From Hymenobacter psoromatis (lineage in GTDB: Bacteria > Bacteroidota > Bacteroidia > Cytophagales > Hymenobacteraceae): a stretch of 64,000 nucleotides of DNA. Made by a program: the position numbers and the translations under genes. The notes beneath the pieces are model-generated. The model was not told the origin of the DNA and ran no database searches. It saw only the letters and a program-made list of their open reading frames with translations. Of this stretch, positions 16,287 through 25,401 are shown one piece after another. Numbering within the stretch: position 1 is the stretch's first letter; every line of letters starts with the position of its first letter. The stretch spans positions 1,302,001 through 1,366,000 of the forward strand of contig CP014771.1 in NCBI GenBank assembly GCA_001596155.1. The letters run 5' to 3'.

Positions 16287-17801
16287 GTGTCAGTTTTTAA
16301 TTCTTTATTTCCTGGTAGCCGCGTAGTGTTTAGGGCTGATGGCAATCCGGCTACCGGTCTGGGCCACGTGGTGCGCTGCCAGGCGCTAGCGCAGGCGTTG
16401 TCGCCGGCGGTTGAGAAGATTTTTGTGCTGCGAGACCCCGCGCCGGCACTACAACAGCAGTTAGCAGAAGCGGAATTGGCCGTGCAGCTAGTGCCGCCAG
16501 CCATTTCGGCCGGCTTGCCCGAGGCTGGCTGGCTGGCTGGCTGGCTGCGCCCCAACGATATGGTGGTGCTCGATGGCTACCACTTCTCGCCCGCCTACCA
16601 ACGCCTACTGGCCGCGACGGGGGCGGCTCTGGTTTGCCTGGATGATTTAATTACGCCGCCCAATTGGGCTTCGGTAGTGCTCAACCAAGCGGGGGGGGTA
16701 GGGCCGGCCGCCTACGACCGGGTGCCGCTAGCCTGCCTTTGTCTGGGGCCGGCTTACGCGCTGCTGCGCCCGGCTTTTTGGCAACGCGCGCCAGCCCAGT
16801 CCACTACCTCGCCGCCGCGCCTGTTTCTTAACATGGGTGGGGCCGACCCTACTGACCAAACGCTGGCGCTGCTGCCACGCCTGCGGGAGCAATTTCCGAC
16901 CCACCACCTGGAGGTTGTGACGGGCGCGGCCTACCCCCACCAAGCTACGCTGCAAGCCGCGGCCCATACTTGCGGGCCGCTGATATCCCTGTATCAAAAT
17001 CTGGCTGCCAGCGAGTTAGCTGCCTTGCTGCGGACCTGCCAAGTATTCGTTTGCCCACCCAGCGGCGTGGCCTACGAGTGCTGCGCGGCGGGCGGCGCGG
17101 TGCTGCTGCACCCGACGGCTGACAATCAGCGGGCGCTGTTCGACTTTTTAGTGCGGGGCGAAATAGCCCTACCCCTGGCCGAAGGCCTGACGCTGCCCGA
17201 ATCCGAGTTGGCCGCGCTGGCTGCCCGCCAACTGCCCCGGCAGCGCGCCTTGTTTGATGGTTTGGCCAGCCAGCGGCTGCAAGAAGTTTTCACCGAACTC
17301 GCAGTTCGTCAGCGCTATACCGTGCGTCGGGCCACCGCTGCCGATGCAACGCGTTACTTCGAGTGGGCTAATGACCCGGCGGTGCGCCGGCACGCCATTA
17401 ACCCGGAGCCCATTAGCTGGCCTACCCACATGGCGTGGTTTGGCCGGCGGCTGCAAGATGCTGGCACTTACTTGTATATACTAACTGATGCGGCTGGCGA
17501 ACCAGTGGGCCAAGTTCGAATTGAGTTTGAGGCACCTGGCCAGCCCGGCCTTATCGACTATTCGGTAGCCGCGGCTTATCGGGGTCAGGGCTTAGGCGGC
17601 GTGCTGTTGGCGCGGGCCTTGCAACGGCTGCGCCACGAGCGACCGGCGCTGGCGGGTGGGGCCGTGGTAGGCCAGGTGCAGGCCGGCAACGGGGCCTCAG
17701 CGCGGGTGTTTGAGCGGCTGCGGTTTATGCGGCAGGCGGCCGTTACTTTGCACGGGAAAGTATACGACGTATTTCAGCTCGACTTTCCGCTTGATTTTTA
17801 A
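16287..17801 (+). CDS. fused PseG hydrolase - PseH acetyltransferase
   Basis: 504-residue fusion of two pseudaminic acid enzymes. Residues about 10-335 are PseG, the UDP-sugar hydrolase with a GT-B-like fold: VFRADGNPATGLGHVVRC holds the GLGHxxR loop, then VLDGYHF, CLDDLITPPN, LFLNMGGADPTDQT and a CPPSGVAYECCAAGG stretch. Residues about 338-504 are a GNAT N-acetyltransferase of PseH type: YTVRRATAADATRYFEWAND, WPTHMAWF and the acetyl-CoA loop YRGQGLGG. PseH acts before PseG in the pathway, but the fusion order is PseG-PseH. Start GTG 16287, a few bases after a TACTTTCGC box. pseI follows after nine bases. Confidence 0.92.
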   Translation: MSVFNSLFPGSRVVFRADGNPATGLGHVVRCQALAQALSPAVEKIFVLRDPAPALQQQLAEAELAVQLVPPAISAGLPEAGWLAGWLRPNDMVVLDGYHFSPAYQRLLAATGAALVCLDDLITPPNWASVVLNQAGGVGPAAYDRVPLACLCLGPAYALLRPAFWQRAPAQSTTSPPRLFLNMGGADPTDQTLALLPRLREQFPTHHLEVVTGAAYPHQATLQAAAHTCGPLISLYQNLAASELAALLRTCQVFVCPPSGVAYECCAAGGAVLLHPTADNQRALFDFLVRGEIALPLAEGLTLPESELAALAARQLPRQRALFDGLASQRLQEVFTELAVRQRYTVRRATAADATRYFEWANDPAVRRHAINPEPISWPTHMAWFGRRLQDAGTYLYILTDAAGEPVGQVRIEFEAPGQPGLIDYSVAAAYRGQGLGGVLLARALQRLRHERPALAGGAVVGQVQAGNGASARVFERLRFMRQAAVTLHGKVYDVFQLDFPLDF

Positions 17802-17810
17802 CCAGCTAGT

Positions 17811-18860
17811 ATGCAAGAAATTACGTTGGGAGGCCATCGCATCGGGGCCGGCCAGCCGCCATTTATTATTGCGGAGATGTCGGGCAACCACGGCCAGTCG
17901 CTGGAACGCGCCCTGGCCATCGTGGATGCGGCGGCCGATGCGGGCTGCCAGGGCCTGAAAATCCAAACCAGCACTCCCGATATGCTGACGCTCGACAGCC
18001 GGGAGCCGGATTTTGTGGTGCGCGGCGCCAATCAGGATTGGGAAGGCCATTCGCTCTACGAGCTGTATACCACTAACTTTACGCCCTTCGAGTGGCACGC
18101 CGCCATCTTTGCCCGCGCCCAGGAGCGCGGCATGGTGGGCTTCAGCTCGCCATTTGGCATCGAGGCCATTGAGTTTTTGGAAAGCGTGGGCTGCCCGGCC
18201 TACAAAATCGCGTCGTTTGAGAATAACTGGCCCGAACTTATTCGGCGGGCGGCCCAAACGGGTAAGCCCATTATCATCTCAACCGGCATGGCCAATTTGG
18301 CCGATTTGGAGCGCATGGTCAGCATCGTGCGGGCCGAAGGCAACGAGCAGCTAGTGTTGCTGAAATGCACCAGCACTTACCCCGCCGAGCCCCACAACAC
18401 CAACTTGCGCACCATTCCGCACCTGCGCGAATTATTCGGCTGCCAGGTGGGCCTCTCCGACCATACGCTGGGCACTGGCGTGGGCGTGGCCGCTACCGTG
18501 CTCGGGGCCACTGTTATTGAGAAGCACCTGACCCTAAGCCGCGCTGATGGTGGCCCCGACGCCTCCTTTTCGCTGGAGCCCGCCGAAATGGCCCGCCTCG
18601 TGCAGGAGTGCCGCCAGGCGCATCAAGCACTTGGCGACGTATTCTACGGCCCTACCCCCGCCGAGCGCAAGTCGCTGGCTTTTCGGCGCTCTATTTATGT
18701 GGTGCGGGAGGTGGCCGAGGGGGAAGTGCTCACCCCTGATAACGTGCGGGTTATCCGGCCGGGCCACGGCCTACCCCCCCATTTACTGCCGCAGGTGCTG
18801 GGCCGCCCCGCCCGGCGCGCCCTACGCCGGGGCACCGCCCTGGGCTGGGATATGCTCTAA
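17811..18860 (+). CDS. pseI: pseudaminic acid synthase PseI
   Basis: Condenses 2,4-diacetamido-2,4,6-trideoxy-L-altrose with phosphoenolpyruvate to pseudaminic acid. 349 residues, the family length: NeuB-type TIM barrel (FIIAEMSGNHGQSL, GLKIQTSTPDML, FSSPFGIEAIEFLE, YKIASFENNWPELI, ISTGMANL, LLKCTSTYPAEP, GLSDHTLG, EKHLTLSR) followed by a C-terminal antifreeze-like SAF domain (RRSIYVVREVAEGEVLTPDN) from about residue 290. The YKIASFE and TTNFTPFEWH stretches favour PseI over NeuB or LegI. Start ATG 17811, nine bases after the pseG-pseH stop, so the two are almost surely co-transcribed. Confidence 0.95.
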   Translation: MQEITLGGHRIGAGQPPFIIAEMSGNHGQSLERALAIVDAAADAGCQGLKIQTSTPDMLTLDSREPDFVVRGANQDWEGHSLYELYTTNFTPFEWHAAIFARAQERGMVGFSSPFGIEAIEFLESVGCPAYKIASFENNWPELIRRAAQTGKPIIISTGMANLADLERMVSIVRAEGNEQLVLLKCTSTYPAEPHNTNLRTIPHLRELFGCQVGLSDHTLGTGVGVAATVLGATVIEKHLTLSRADGGPDASFSLEPAEMARLVQECRQAHQALGDVFYGPTPAERKSLAFRRSIYVVREVAEGEVLTPDNVRVIRPGHGLPPHLLPQVLGRPARRALRRGTALGWDML

Positions 18861-18910
18861 GAGCCGCACTCGTTGTAGCGCTTAGCCTGCTCAGCGGCTG
18901 CCAAATGCTC

Positions 18911-18918
18911 TAAATTTG
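18911..18918 (+). promoter_or_regulatory. putative -7 box (TAAATTTG)
   Basis: TAAATTTG matches TAnnTTTG exactly, 33 bases before the ATG of the hexapeptide acyltransferase at 18952. It would open a second transcript for the downstream tailoring and assembly genes. Confidence 0.55.
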
Positions 18919-18951
18919 TGCCACCTACCCCACTTTAAGCTATCGTACTGC

Positions 18952-19890
18952 ATGCAGATTCACCGCTTTGAAAATGGCAGCTATATCATTGCTAAACACC
19001 TCGAACTGGGCCACAACGTCCAGGTTGGCCCACATACCACAATCCGGGCCACGGAATGCGTTATCGGCGATGATGTAACGATTGGTGCCCATAATACCTT
19101 TTTGGTAGGGCAGCGCCTCGAAATTGGCGCGCTCACCACCATTGGCAGTCACAATACGCTGACGGCCCGCACCATCAAGCTCGGCGAGTACGTGTTCTGG
19201 GACTCGCACGTGACGGTAGGGCACGGGGGTAAATTCAGCCCCGATGCCCATCTTACTGTAGGCTCCTACTCGATGATTTGCGCACGTATTACCCTCAACA
19301 CCAACCATCGCATTGATATTGGCGAGCACGTGGGCATTGGCGAAGACGTGGCGGTGTGGACTCACGGCTCGTTTCTGCCCATTCTGGATGGCTTTCCGGC
19401 TGACTTTGGCCCCGTCAGCATCGGGCACCACGTGTGGCTGCCGGCGCGCTCTACGGTATTGCCCAATCGCCGCATCGGCAACAACGTAGTTATTGGCACT
19501 AATACGCTTATCAACAAAGACTTACCCGATGGCTGCCTGGCCGGTGGTATCCCGGTTAAGGTCTTGAAAGAAAACGTGTATCCCAGCTTGGACCCGACCC
19601 GTAACGTAGCGCTGATGCAGCAGGTGCTGCACGACTACGGTGAGCTGGCCGCTTACAAAAACCTGCACACCGAACTTCATTACGAGGAAGATAAACACAT
19701 TATCCGGTGCAATGAGGTGATTTTCAACCTGGTGACGATGAAAACCTACGGCACCTTTACCCGCACAGAAGAAGATTTTCGGGATTACTTGCGGCGGCGG
19801 GGCATCAAATTCTTCACCGGCAAACCGTTCTCGTCGGTATTACCCGAGGAATATCGCCTCTTGCTTTATTCGCCTGATGACCTGCCTTAG
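18952..19890 (+). CDS. left-handed beta-helix acyltransferase
   Basis: 312 residues with hexapeptide repeats (for example IGDDVTIGAHNTFLVG, IGALTTIGSHNTL, IGEHVGIGEDVAVW, IGHHVWLPARSTVLPNRRIGNNVVIGTN) over residues about 15-200, forming a left-handed parallel beta-helix that normally binds acetyl-CoA or acyl-CoA, then a 110-residue C-terminal extension of unknown fold. It probably O- or N-acylates a sugar of this locus. Start ATG 18952, after the TAAATTTG box; the frame is open further upstream but that part would overlap the promoter. Its stop overlaps the next gene by 14 bases. Confidence 0.8.
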   Translation: MQIHRFENGSYIIAKHLELGHNVQVGPHTTIRATECVIGDDVTIGAHNTFLVGQRLEIGALTTIGSHNTLTARTIKLGEYVFWDSHVTVGHGGKFSPDAHLTVGSYSMICARITLNTNHRIDIGEHVGIGEDVAVWTHGSFLPILDGFPADFGPVSIGHHVWLPARSTVLPNRRIGNNVVIGTNTLINKDLPDGCLAGGIPVKVLKENVYPSLDPTRNVALMQQVLHDYGELAAYKNLHTELHYEEDKHIIRCNEVIFNLVTMKTYGTFTRTEEDFRDYLRRRGIKFFTGKPFSSVLPEEYRLLLYSPDDLP

Positions 19891-20590
19891 CCTTGATAGC
19901 CAACGCGTTCTGGTGGTAGTGGCCCACCCCGACGATGAGCTGCTGGGCCTGGGAGCCAGTATTCACCGCCTAGTGCAGCGCCACGGCTGCGAGGCGCGGG
20001 CGGTTATTCTGGGCGAGGGCCTCACCTCGCGCTCCACCACCCGCGATACCGAGCGCTGGGCGGCCGACCTGGCTACTCACCGCGCCAACATCGGGCGGGC
20101 GGCGGCGGCCATTGGCTATGCTTCCACGGGCATCTACGACTTTGCCGACAACCGCTTCGATTCGGTAGATTTGCTGGATATTATCAAAGTGGTGGAGCAG
20201 GAGAAGGAATCCTTTCAGCCCACGCTCATTTTTACGCACCACGGCGGCGACACCAACATTGACCACCGCCGCACCTTCGAAGCCGTAGTGACGGCCTGCC
20301 GCCCGCTGCCTGGCGAACCCATGCGCACTATTCTGGCCTGCGAAACGCCCTCTTCTACCGAGTGGCAGGCGGCCAGCTACCCGCAGCCTTTTCTACCCAA
20401 TTTCTTTCTAGCGGTAACGGAAGAAGACGTAGCGGCCAAAATCGCGGGCATGGAGGCTTATGAGTTTGAAAAGCGGCCCTACCCCCATCCGCGCTCGCCG
20501 GAGGCCCTGCGCCTATTGGCCCAGCGCTGGGGCGTAGTCACGGGTCAGTCGCTGGCAGAAGCCTTTATGCTGGTTCGGCACATTGGATAG
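19877..20590 (+). CDS. PIG-L/LmbE family deacetylase
   Basis: 237 residues with the zinc motif AHPDDELLGLG near the N-terminus and the third ligand in THHGGDTNIDHRRTF. The family removes N-acetyl groups from sugars such as GlcNAc derivatives. Next to an acyltransferase, this suggests that an acetamido group of the glycan sugar is first freed and then acylated with something else. It overlaps the upstream gene (ATG 19877) and the downstream gene (TTG 20583), which implies translational coupling of all three. Confidence 0.88.
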   Translation: MTCLSLDSQRVLVVVAHPDDELLGLGASIHRLVQRHGCEARAVILGEGLTSRSTTRDTERWAADLATHRANIGRAAAAIGYASTGIYDFADNRFDSVDLLDIIKVVEQEKESFQPTLIFTHHGGDTNIDHRRTFEAVVTACRPLPGEPMRTILACETPSSTEWQAASYPQPFLPNFFLAVTEEDVAAKIAGMEAYEFEKRPYPHPRSPEALRLLAQRWGVVTGQSLAEAFMLVRHIG

Positions 20591-21914
20591 CCCGGCCGCT
20601 ACTACTCGCCTGGCAACTGACCAACCAGCCGGTTATCTCACCCGTTTGCGGGATATTTTATACGTTCGCTTCACTGACCATTTTGCCAATTTTCCGGCAG
20701 CACTGTTAGAAACCATCTCGCCGGCTAGCCCGCTCAGGCGACTGGAGCGGGTGGCTGGCTACGCGGTGCTGCGGCTGGTGGGCAATGTGTTTCAGCCCAT
20801 CCGCAATCCCGACCAGCTGGCCGGCAAAACATGGCTCTACGTGGTGAGCGCCAATAATTATGAGGCGCTGCGTTTTATTGCCGAGGCGCGGCCCGACGCG
20901 GTGCTGGTGGCGGGCCAGGGCAAGAATATCGGGCGCTACGGGGGGGTAGTAAACCGGCTCTCACTGCGGCGCAAAATCCTGTACTACGGGCAGTACCTGG
21001 CGGCGCTGCGGGGCCTGCGGCAACTGGTGGGCGGCCGGGCGACGCGGTTTTTCGACCTGGTTTTCTACGCTATTGGCTACTACGAGGTGTACCGGCGGGC
21101 CTTGCGGCACTACCGGCCGCGGGCGGTGGTGTTTGCTAACGACCACAACGACGACGCCCGCGCCCTGCTGCTGGCCTGCCGCGCCGAGGGCGTGCCCACG
21201 GCTTACGTGCAGCACGCCAGCGTGAGCACCAATTTCCCGCCCCTGGGCTTTGATTTGAGCCTGCTCGAAGGCCAGGATGCGCTGGACAAATACCAGCAGT
21301 GCGGCCCCGTGCGCGGCCATGTGGCGCTGGTGGGGATGCCCAAGGCCGACGCTTTTCTGAGCCAGCGCAACACCGCGCCGCAGGTGCGCCGCGTGGCCGT
21401 GGCCTGCAACCTACTCGACGAGCTGCCCGCCGTGGCCGACACGCTAACCTACTTGCTGCGCGAGCTGCCGGAGCTGACCTTCACGCTGCGCCCGCACCCC
21501 GGCGACCGGCGCGATTTCAGCGCGTTGCGCCAGGCCCTACCCCCCCTGCACTGGTCAGACCCGCAGCAGGAAAACGTGTTTGAGTTTCTGCAAACCCACG
21601 ATGCATTGGTGGCCGCCGACACCAGCACTCACCTCGAAGCCACGTTGCTCAACGTGGCCAGCGTGTACTACCGCTTCTCGCCGAGCCCCACCCTGGCCGA
21701 CTACTACGGCTACGCCGCCCACGGCCTCAGCGAGTGGGCGCACGACTACGCCGAACTGGCCGCCGCCCTCGCCCGCCTGGCCCGGCACAAGCCCCTCGAC
21801 CTCTACCGCCGCGCGGCCTACTACAACGCCAGCCTCGGCACGCCCGACGAGGGCCACAGCCGGGCGCTGGCCCTGCGCCGCCTGGGCGAGTGGTTGGTGG
21901 CCGATAGGACGTAA
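20583..21914 (+). CDS. putative GT-B glycosyltransferase, surface polysaccharide
   Basis: 443 residues; no named family recognised with certainty. The C-terminal half has the pattern LTFTLRPHPGDRRDF ... HDALVAADTSTHLEATLL ... VYYRF, like CDP-glycerol/capsule-type GT-B enzymes and the TagF/SpsF neighbourhood, and the middle has VFANDHNDDARALLLACRAEGVPTAYVQHASVS, a Rossmann-like segment ending in the QHA(S) motif common in polysaccharide transferases. Start is TTG 20583 inside the PIG-L stop region; no ATG or GTG precedes it. It is a candidate to transfer pseudaminic acid or its derivative, but that is inference from context. Confidence 0.6.
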   Translation: MDSPAATTRLATDQPAGYLTRLRDILYVRFTDHFANFPAALLETISPASPLRRLERVAGYAVLRLVGNVFQPIRNPDQLAGKTWLYVVSANNYEALRFIAEARPDAVLVAGQGKNIGRYGGVVNRLSLRRKILYYGQYLAALRGLRQLVGGRATRFFDLVFYAIGYYEVYRRALRHYRPRAVVFANDHNDDARALLLACRAEGVPTAYVQHASVSTNFPPLGFDLSLLEGQDALDKYQQCGPVRGHVALVGMPKADAFLSQRNTAPQVRRVAVACNLLDELPAVADTLTYLLRELPELTFTLRPHPGDRRDFSALRQALPPLHWSDPQQENVFEFLQTHDALVAADTSTHLEATLLNVASVYYRFSPSPTLADYYGYAAHGLSEWAHDYAELAAALARLARHKPLDLYRRAAYYNASLGTPDEGHSRALALRRLGEWLVADRT

Positions 21915-21927
21915 ATTCACGGCTATA

Positions 21928-23313
21928 ATGCCAGCCTCCACGTTGCCGTCGCCTGCCCCCGCGCCCGTTTCGGCCGAGGTGCGCCTGGCCTACGTGCTGC
22001 GTCACTTCGCCCTGGCCTACCCCGGCGCGCAAGCCGTGACTATCGGCTACGCAGGCTCGCAGCCGCAGGTAGAAATAGCGGACCTGAGCGGCAGTTTTTT
22101 CAGCGGTATAAATCCCTACCCCCCCGCTCCACGCTGGCGTGAGTGGCAGGGGCGGCAGATACCCTTTTTTTTCGATAATTTCCCGGAAAAACAATTACTC
22201 GTTTTTGGAGAGAATAAAGCAGTTATTTCAGTCGATATTATTTCGGCGGCATTTTATTTATTGAGTGGCTGGCAGGAATACTTTTCCTCCGAGCGCGACC
22301 GGTACGGTCGGTTTCCCTACGCGGCGAGCGTGCAACAAAAATATAATTTTGTGACGCTGCCAGTTGTCAATTATTATTTCGACGTGTTGAAAACGGCGGT
22401 GGAATACGTGAGCGACCAGCCGCTGCAGCCGCGCCGCTGGGGCAGCCGGCAAGCGACATTTGCAGCCTTTATTTCGCACGACGTTGACAACCTGCGCAGT
22501 GCCTGGAAAGCCCCCGCCAAAGCTGCGCTCAAGAGAGGAAAGGCGCGCCTTTTCAGCAAGTTGCTATGGCAGCACGTCACGCAGCCCGATGCATGGAACA
22601 ACCTCGAAGCCGTGGCGGCGGCCACGGCGCACTATGGAGCCAAGTCAACGTTTTTTATTTTACCAGTAAATTCCCCGGCCACTAACGGCACGCCCAACGC
22701 CGACTATCCCATGACTACCAAACTGTGGCAGCGCCTCGATGCGTTGCGCCGGCAAGGCTGCCAGATAGCGATGCACGGCAGCCTGGGCTCAGCTACCAAC
22801 GCGGAAAAGCTGCACGTCGAATCGGAAGCTAATTATTTAATTGGGGGTATTCGCTTTCATTATCTGTGCTGGGAGCCTCAACTGACCGTTTGCGTAGTAG
22901 AAAATACTGGTTTTAAGTACGATAGCACCCTGGGATTTGCCGAGCACATTGGCTTTCGCCATAGCTATTGCCAACCGTTTTACCCGTTTAATTTCCTGGA
23001 TAGTCGCGCGGCTAAATTCCTGGAAATTCCGCTTACTATAATGGATACGACCTTGCACCACCCGGCGTATTTGCAGCTCGCCCCCGACGAAATTCTTCCC
23101 ACGCTTCAACCAGTTTTTGCCGAAATAAAACGCTTCGGCGGCGTGGCTTCCGTGCTCTGGCACAACCAGAATTTTGACTCCGCCAACACGCAAAACGGCC
23201 CCCGGCAATTTCACGAAATAATGACGCACCTGCAACAGCAAGGCGCGGCTTTTTTAACGGGTCGCGAAATTTGGGAGGAATTTTCGCCAGAAGCTCCCGC
23301 GCCCAATTTATAA
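21928..23313 (+). CDS. polysaccharide deacetylase family (NodB-like) protein
   Basis: 461 residues from ATG 21928, 13 bases after the previous stop; an open frame further upstream overlaps the glycosyltransferase and reads as shadow. N-terminal 150 residues are of unknown fold (SGWQEYFSSERDRYGRFPY). The C-terminal part has NodB-like motifs: FISHDVDNL with the metal-binding Asp, STFFILP, and IAMHGSLGS holding a His. It probably deacetylates a glycan before export. From 22140 to 23310 the codons are visibly more AT-rich than in the neighbours. Confidence 0.75.
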   Translation: MPASTLPSPAPAPVSAEVRLAYVLRHFALAYPGAQAVTIGYAGSQPQVEIADLSGSFFSGINPYPPAPRWREWQGRQIPFFFDNFPEKQLLVFGENKAVISVDIISAAFYLLSGWQEYFSSERDRYGRFPYAASVQQKYNFVTLPVVNYYFDVLKTAVEYVSDQPLQPRRWGSRQATFAAFISHDVDNLRSAWKAPAKAALKRGKARLFSKLLWQHVTQPDAWNNLEAVAAATAHYGAKSTFFILPVNSPATNGTPNADYPMTTKLWQRLDALRRQGCQIAMHGSLGSATNAEKLHVESEANYLIGGIRFHYLCWEPQLTVCVVENTGFKYDSTLGFAEHIGFRHSYCQPFYPFNFLDSRAAKFLEIPLTIMDTTLHHPAYLQLAPDEILPTLQPVFAEIKRFGGVASVLWHNQNFDSANTQNGPRQFHEIMTHLQQQGAAFLTGREIWEEFSPEAPAPNL

Positions 23314-23342
23314 TTCATAATTTTTAATTCATACTTAGAAGC

Positions 23343-24833
23343 TTGGGTATCGTTCAGCGCCAAAGTCTGCGCAACACTATTATTTCCTACGCCGGGCTGG
23401 GCATTGGCTTTGTCAATACCACGCTGGTGCTGCCGCGGCTGCTGGCGCCGGCGCAACTGGGGCTGCTGTCGGTGCTGGTGTCGCTGGCCACGATGGGCGC
23501 GCTGGTGTCGGCGCTGGGCTTTACGAATACCACGCTGCGGTATTTTCCCTATTTCCGCAACCGGGAGACGGGGCATTCGGGTTTTTTGCCGCTGCTGCTG
23601 GGCGTGCCGCTGGCGGTGTTTTGCCTCGTGGGGCTGGTGCTATGGCTGGGCCGGCCGCTGGTGCTGCGCTGGTACGCCCACGACGCGTCCCTGCTGGGGC
23701 CGCACTACGGCGTGATGCTGGGCTTGGCGCTGTGCATTCTGCTCTACAACCTGCTAGAAGCCTACACTAAGTCGCTGTTTCACACCTCGTTCTCCTCGTT
23801 TCTCACCGATGTGCTCCAGCGCCTGCTCATCGTGGGCGCGGCGCTGCTATATGGCGCGGGGTTTTGGTCGTTTGATGCGTTTGTGCTGGCCTATCTGGGC
23901 AGCTACGCGCTGATTTCGGCGCTGCTGCTGGGGTATCTGGGTTTTATTGGCGAGCTGCATTTGCGGCCCACGCGGGCGGTGCTGCGGGTGCGGCCGGTGG
24001 GCGAGTTGGTGCGTTTTGGGGGCTACGCGCTGCTGGGCAATATTTCGGGCACGCTGCTGGTCACCATCGACTCGCTGATGCTGGGCTCACACAGCTTTGC
24101 CGACGCGGGTATTTATAACATCGCGCTCAATATCAGCACGGCGCTGGCGGTGCCGTTTCGGGCTTTATACAAAACCGCCTACCCCCTCATCGCGGAGTAT
24201 TGGAAGGAGGGCGCGGCGGATAAGATGCAGGATTTTTACCGCCGCACCACGCGCCTCACCACGGCGCTGGGTGCTTATTTGGCGCTGGGCATCGGGCTCA
24301 ATCTGCCGTTCATCTACAGCCTCATTCACCGGCCCGAGTACGCGGCCGGGAGCGTGGCGGTGCTGCTGCTGCTGGCCGGCCGCCTCACCGACGGCATCAC
24401 GGGCGTGAACGGAATTATTGTGGTCACGAGCCCGCGCTACCGCTACGATTTGCTGTTTAACGTGGGGCTGGCAGTGGGTATTATTGGGCTCAACGCGCTG
24501 CTCATTCCGCGCTACGGCCTCACCGGGGCGGCTATTTCCAATGCCCTGGCGCTGGCCAGCATCAACCTGCTGCGCACCTGGTTTGTGTGGCGCAGCTTCG
24601 GCTGGCAGCCGTTCGACCGGCGCATCTTGTATATTCTGCTGCTGGCGGGCGGCGCGGCGTTCGTGGCCTGGCTGCTCCCTACCCTCCCCAATAGCTGGCT
24701 AACGCTGCTGCTGCGCGGCGGCGTGCTCACGGGGCTCTACGGCACGGGGCTGCTGCTCAGCGGCTGGGTGCCGGAGGTGTCGGCGTTGGCGCGCAAGGTG
24801 GGGGTAGGGAAACAGAGGAAATTCGGGGAGTGA
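23343..24833 (+). CDS. Wzx-like oligosaccharide flippase
   Basis: 496 residues, strongly hydrophobic, with about 12-14 membrane segments and the MATE/Wzx-type N-terminus RNTIISYAGLGIGFVNTTLVLPRLLAPAQLGLLS. It also has the GNISGTLLVTIDSLMLG segment typical of polysaccharide transporters. Members flip lipid-linked oligosaccharides across the inner membrane. TTG 23343 is the only start close to the first helix. It ends the glycan locus on this strand and is followed by family-B repeat 24846-24980. Confidence 0.88.
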   Translation: MGIVQRQSLRNTIISYAGLGIGFVNTTLVLPRLLAPAQLGLLSVLVSLATMGALVSALGFTNTTLRYFPYFRNRETGHSGFLPLLLGVPLAVFCLVGLVLWLGRPLVLRWYAHDASLLGPHYGVMLGLALCILLYNLLEAYTKSLFHTSFSSFLTDVLQRLLIVGAALLYGAGFWSFDAFVLAYLGSYALISALLLGYLGFIGELHLRPTRAVLRVRPVGELVRFGGYALLGNISGTLLVTIDSLMLGSHSFADAGIYNIALNISTALAVPFRALYKTAYPLIAEYWKEGAADKMQDFYRRTTRLTTALGAYLALGIGLNLPFIYSLIHRPEYAAGSVAVLLLLAGRLTDGITGVNGIIVVTSPRYRYDLLFNVGLAVGIIGLNALLIPRYGLTGAAISNALALASINLLRTWFVWRSFGWQPFDRRILYILLLAGGAAFVAWLLPTLPNSWLTLLLRGGVLTGLYGTGLLLSGWVPEVSALARKVGVGKQRKFGE

Positions 24834-24845
24834 TAGGAATGTCCT

Positions 24846-24980
24846 GAAAATTAGTTTGCAATAAAAAGAACGTCATGCTGAGCTTATCGAAGCATCTCGC
24901 TCGCCTCGTTGGATGAAGCGAGCGAGATGCTTCGACAAGCTCAGCATGACGTTCGAATGAGTTAGACTAATTTTCTAATT
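24846..24980. repeat. palindromic repeat family B, copy 3, with outer AT arms
   Basis: Core 24865-24955 has AAAGAACGTCATGCTGAGCT and its complement with inner CGAAGCATCTCGCTCGC. Outer arms GAAAATTAGTTT (about 24846) and AGACTAATTTTCT (about 24965) form a second shell. It lies between the convergent flippase and TIGR03643 genes. Confidence 0.85.
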
Positions 24981-25021
24981 TTCGCGACCTACTTAACAAC
25001 CCCGAAATTTAGTTTATCTCC

Positions 25022-25303
25022 TTACCCCCGCTTCGAGATTTTATTGCCCGTTATTACCCGCTGCAAAGTTGATTTAAAGCGGGCGCCTTCTACGGCACTT
25101 TTGGCTTGGTGCTTGGTGGCGCGGCCTTGCACGCGGGCACGCCAGCGGCGCCAGGAAGCAGGTTTCAACTCGCGGCGCATGAGGACAATAACTGCCGGTT
25201 CGGCCAGACCAAACTGCGCCTGAATGGCCTCGAAGGGCGTGCGGTCTTCCCAGGCCATTTCAATGATGCGGTCAATTTGCTGGGTGGTGAGGGACTCGGT
25301 CAT
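25022..25303 (-). CDS. TIGR03643 family protein
   Basis: 93 residues starting MTESLTTQQIDRIIEMAWEDRTPFEAI, which matches the short conserved TIGR03643 family (helix-turn-helix-like: DRTPFEAIQAQFGLAEPAVIVLMRRELKP SW). Function is unknown; the fold suggests a DNA-binding or regulatory protein. In-frame ATGs at 25330 and 25324 overlap or immediately follow a TAGTTTGC box, so I prefer ATG 25303 with a leader of about 20 nt. Confidence 0.8.
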   Translation of the reverse strand: MTESLTTQQIDRIIEMAWEDRTPFEAIQAQFGLAEPAVIVLMRRELKPASWRRWRARVQGRATKHQAKSAVEGARFKSTLQRVITGNKISKRG

Positions 25304-25326
25304 GGAATGCTGAAATAGCCGCATCG

Positions 25327-25334
25327 GCAAACTA
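25327..25334 (-). promoter_or_regulatory. putative -7 box of the TIGR03643 gene (TAGTTTGC)
   Basis: On the minus strand TAGTTTGC lies 24 bases before ATG 25303. It is one base shorter between TA and TTTG than the consensus TAnnTTTG. Confidence 0.4.
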
Positions 25335-25401
25335 CCGGGGCGGCTATTTTATAAGGTAATCGGGCGCGTAAATGTTCGCCAGCGGGCTTTTAACTGGCGC
25401 T

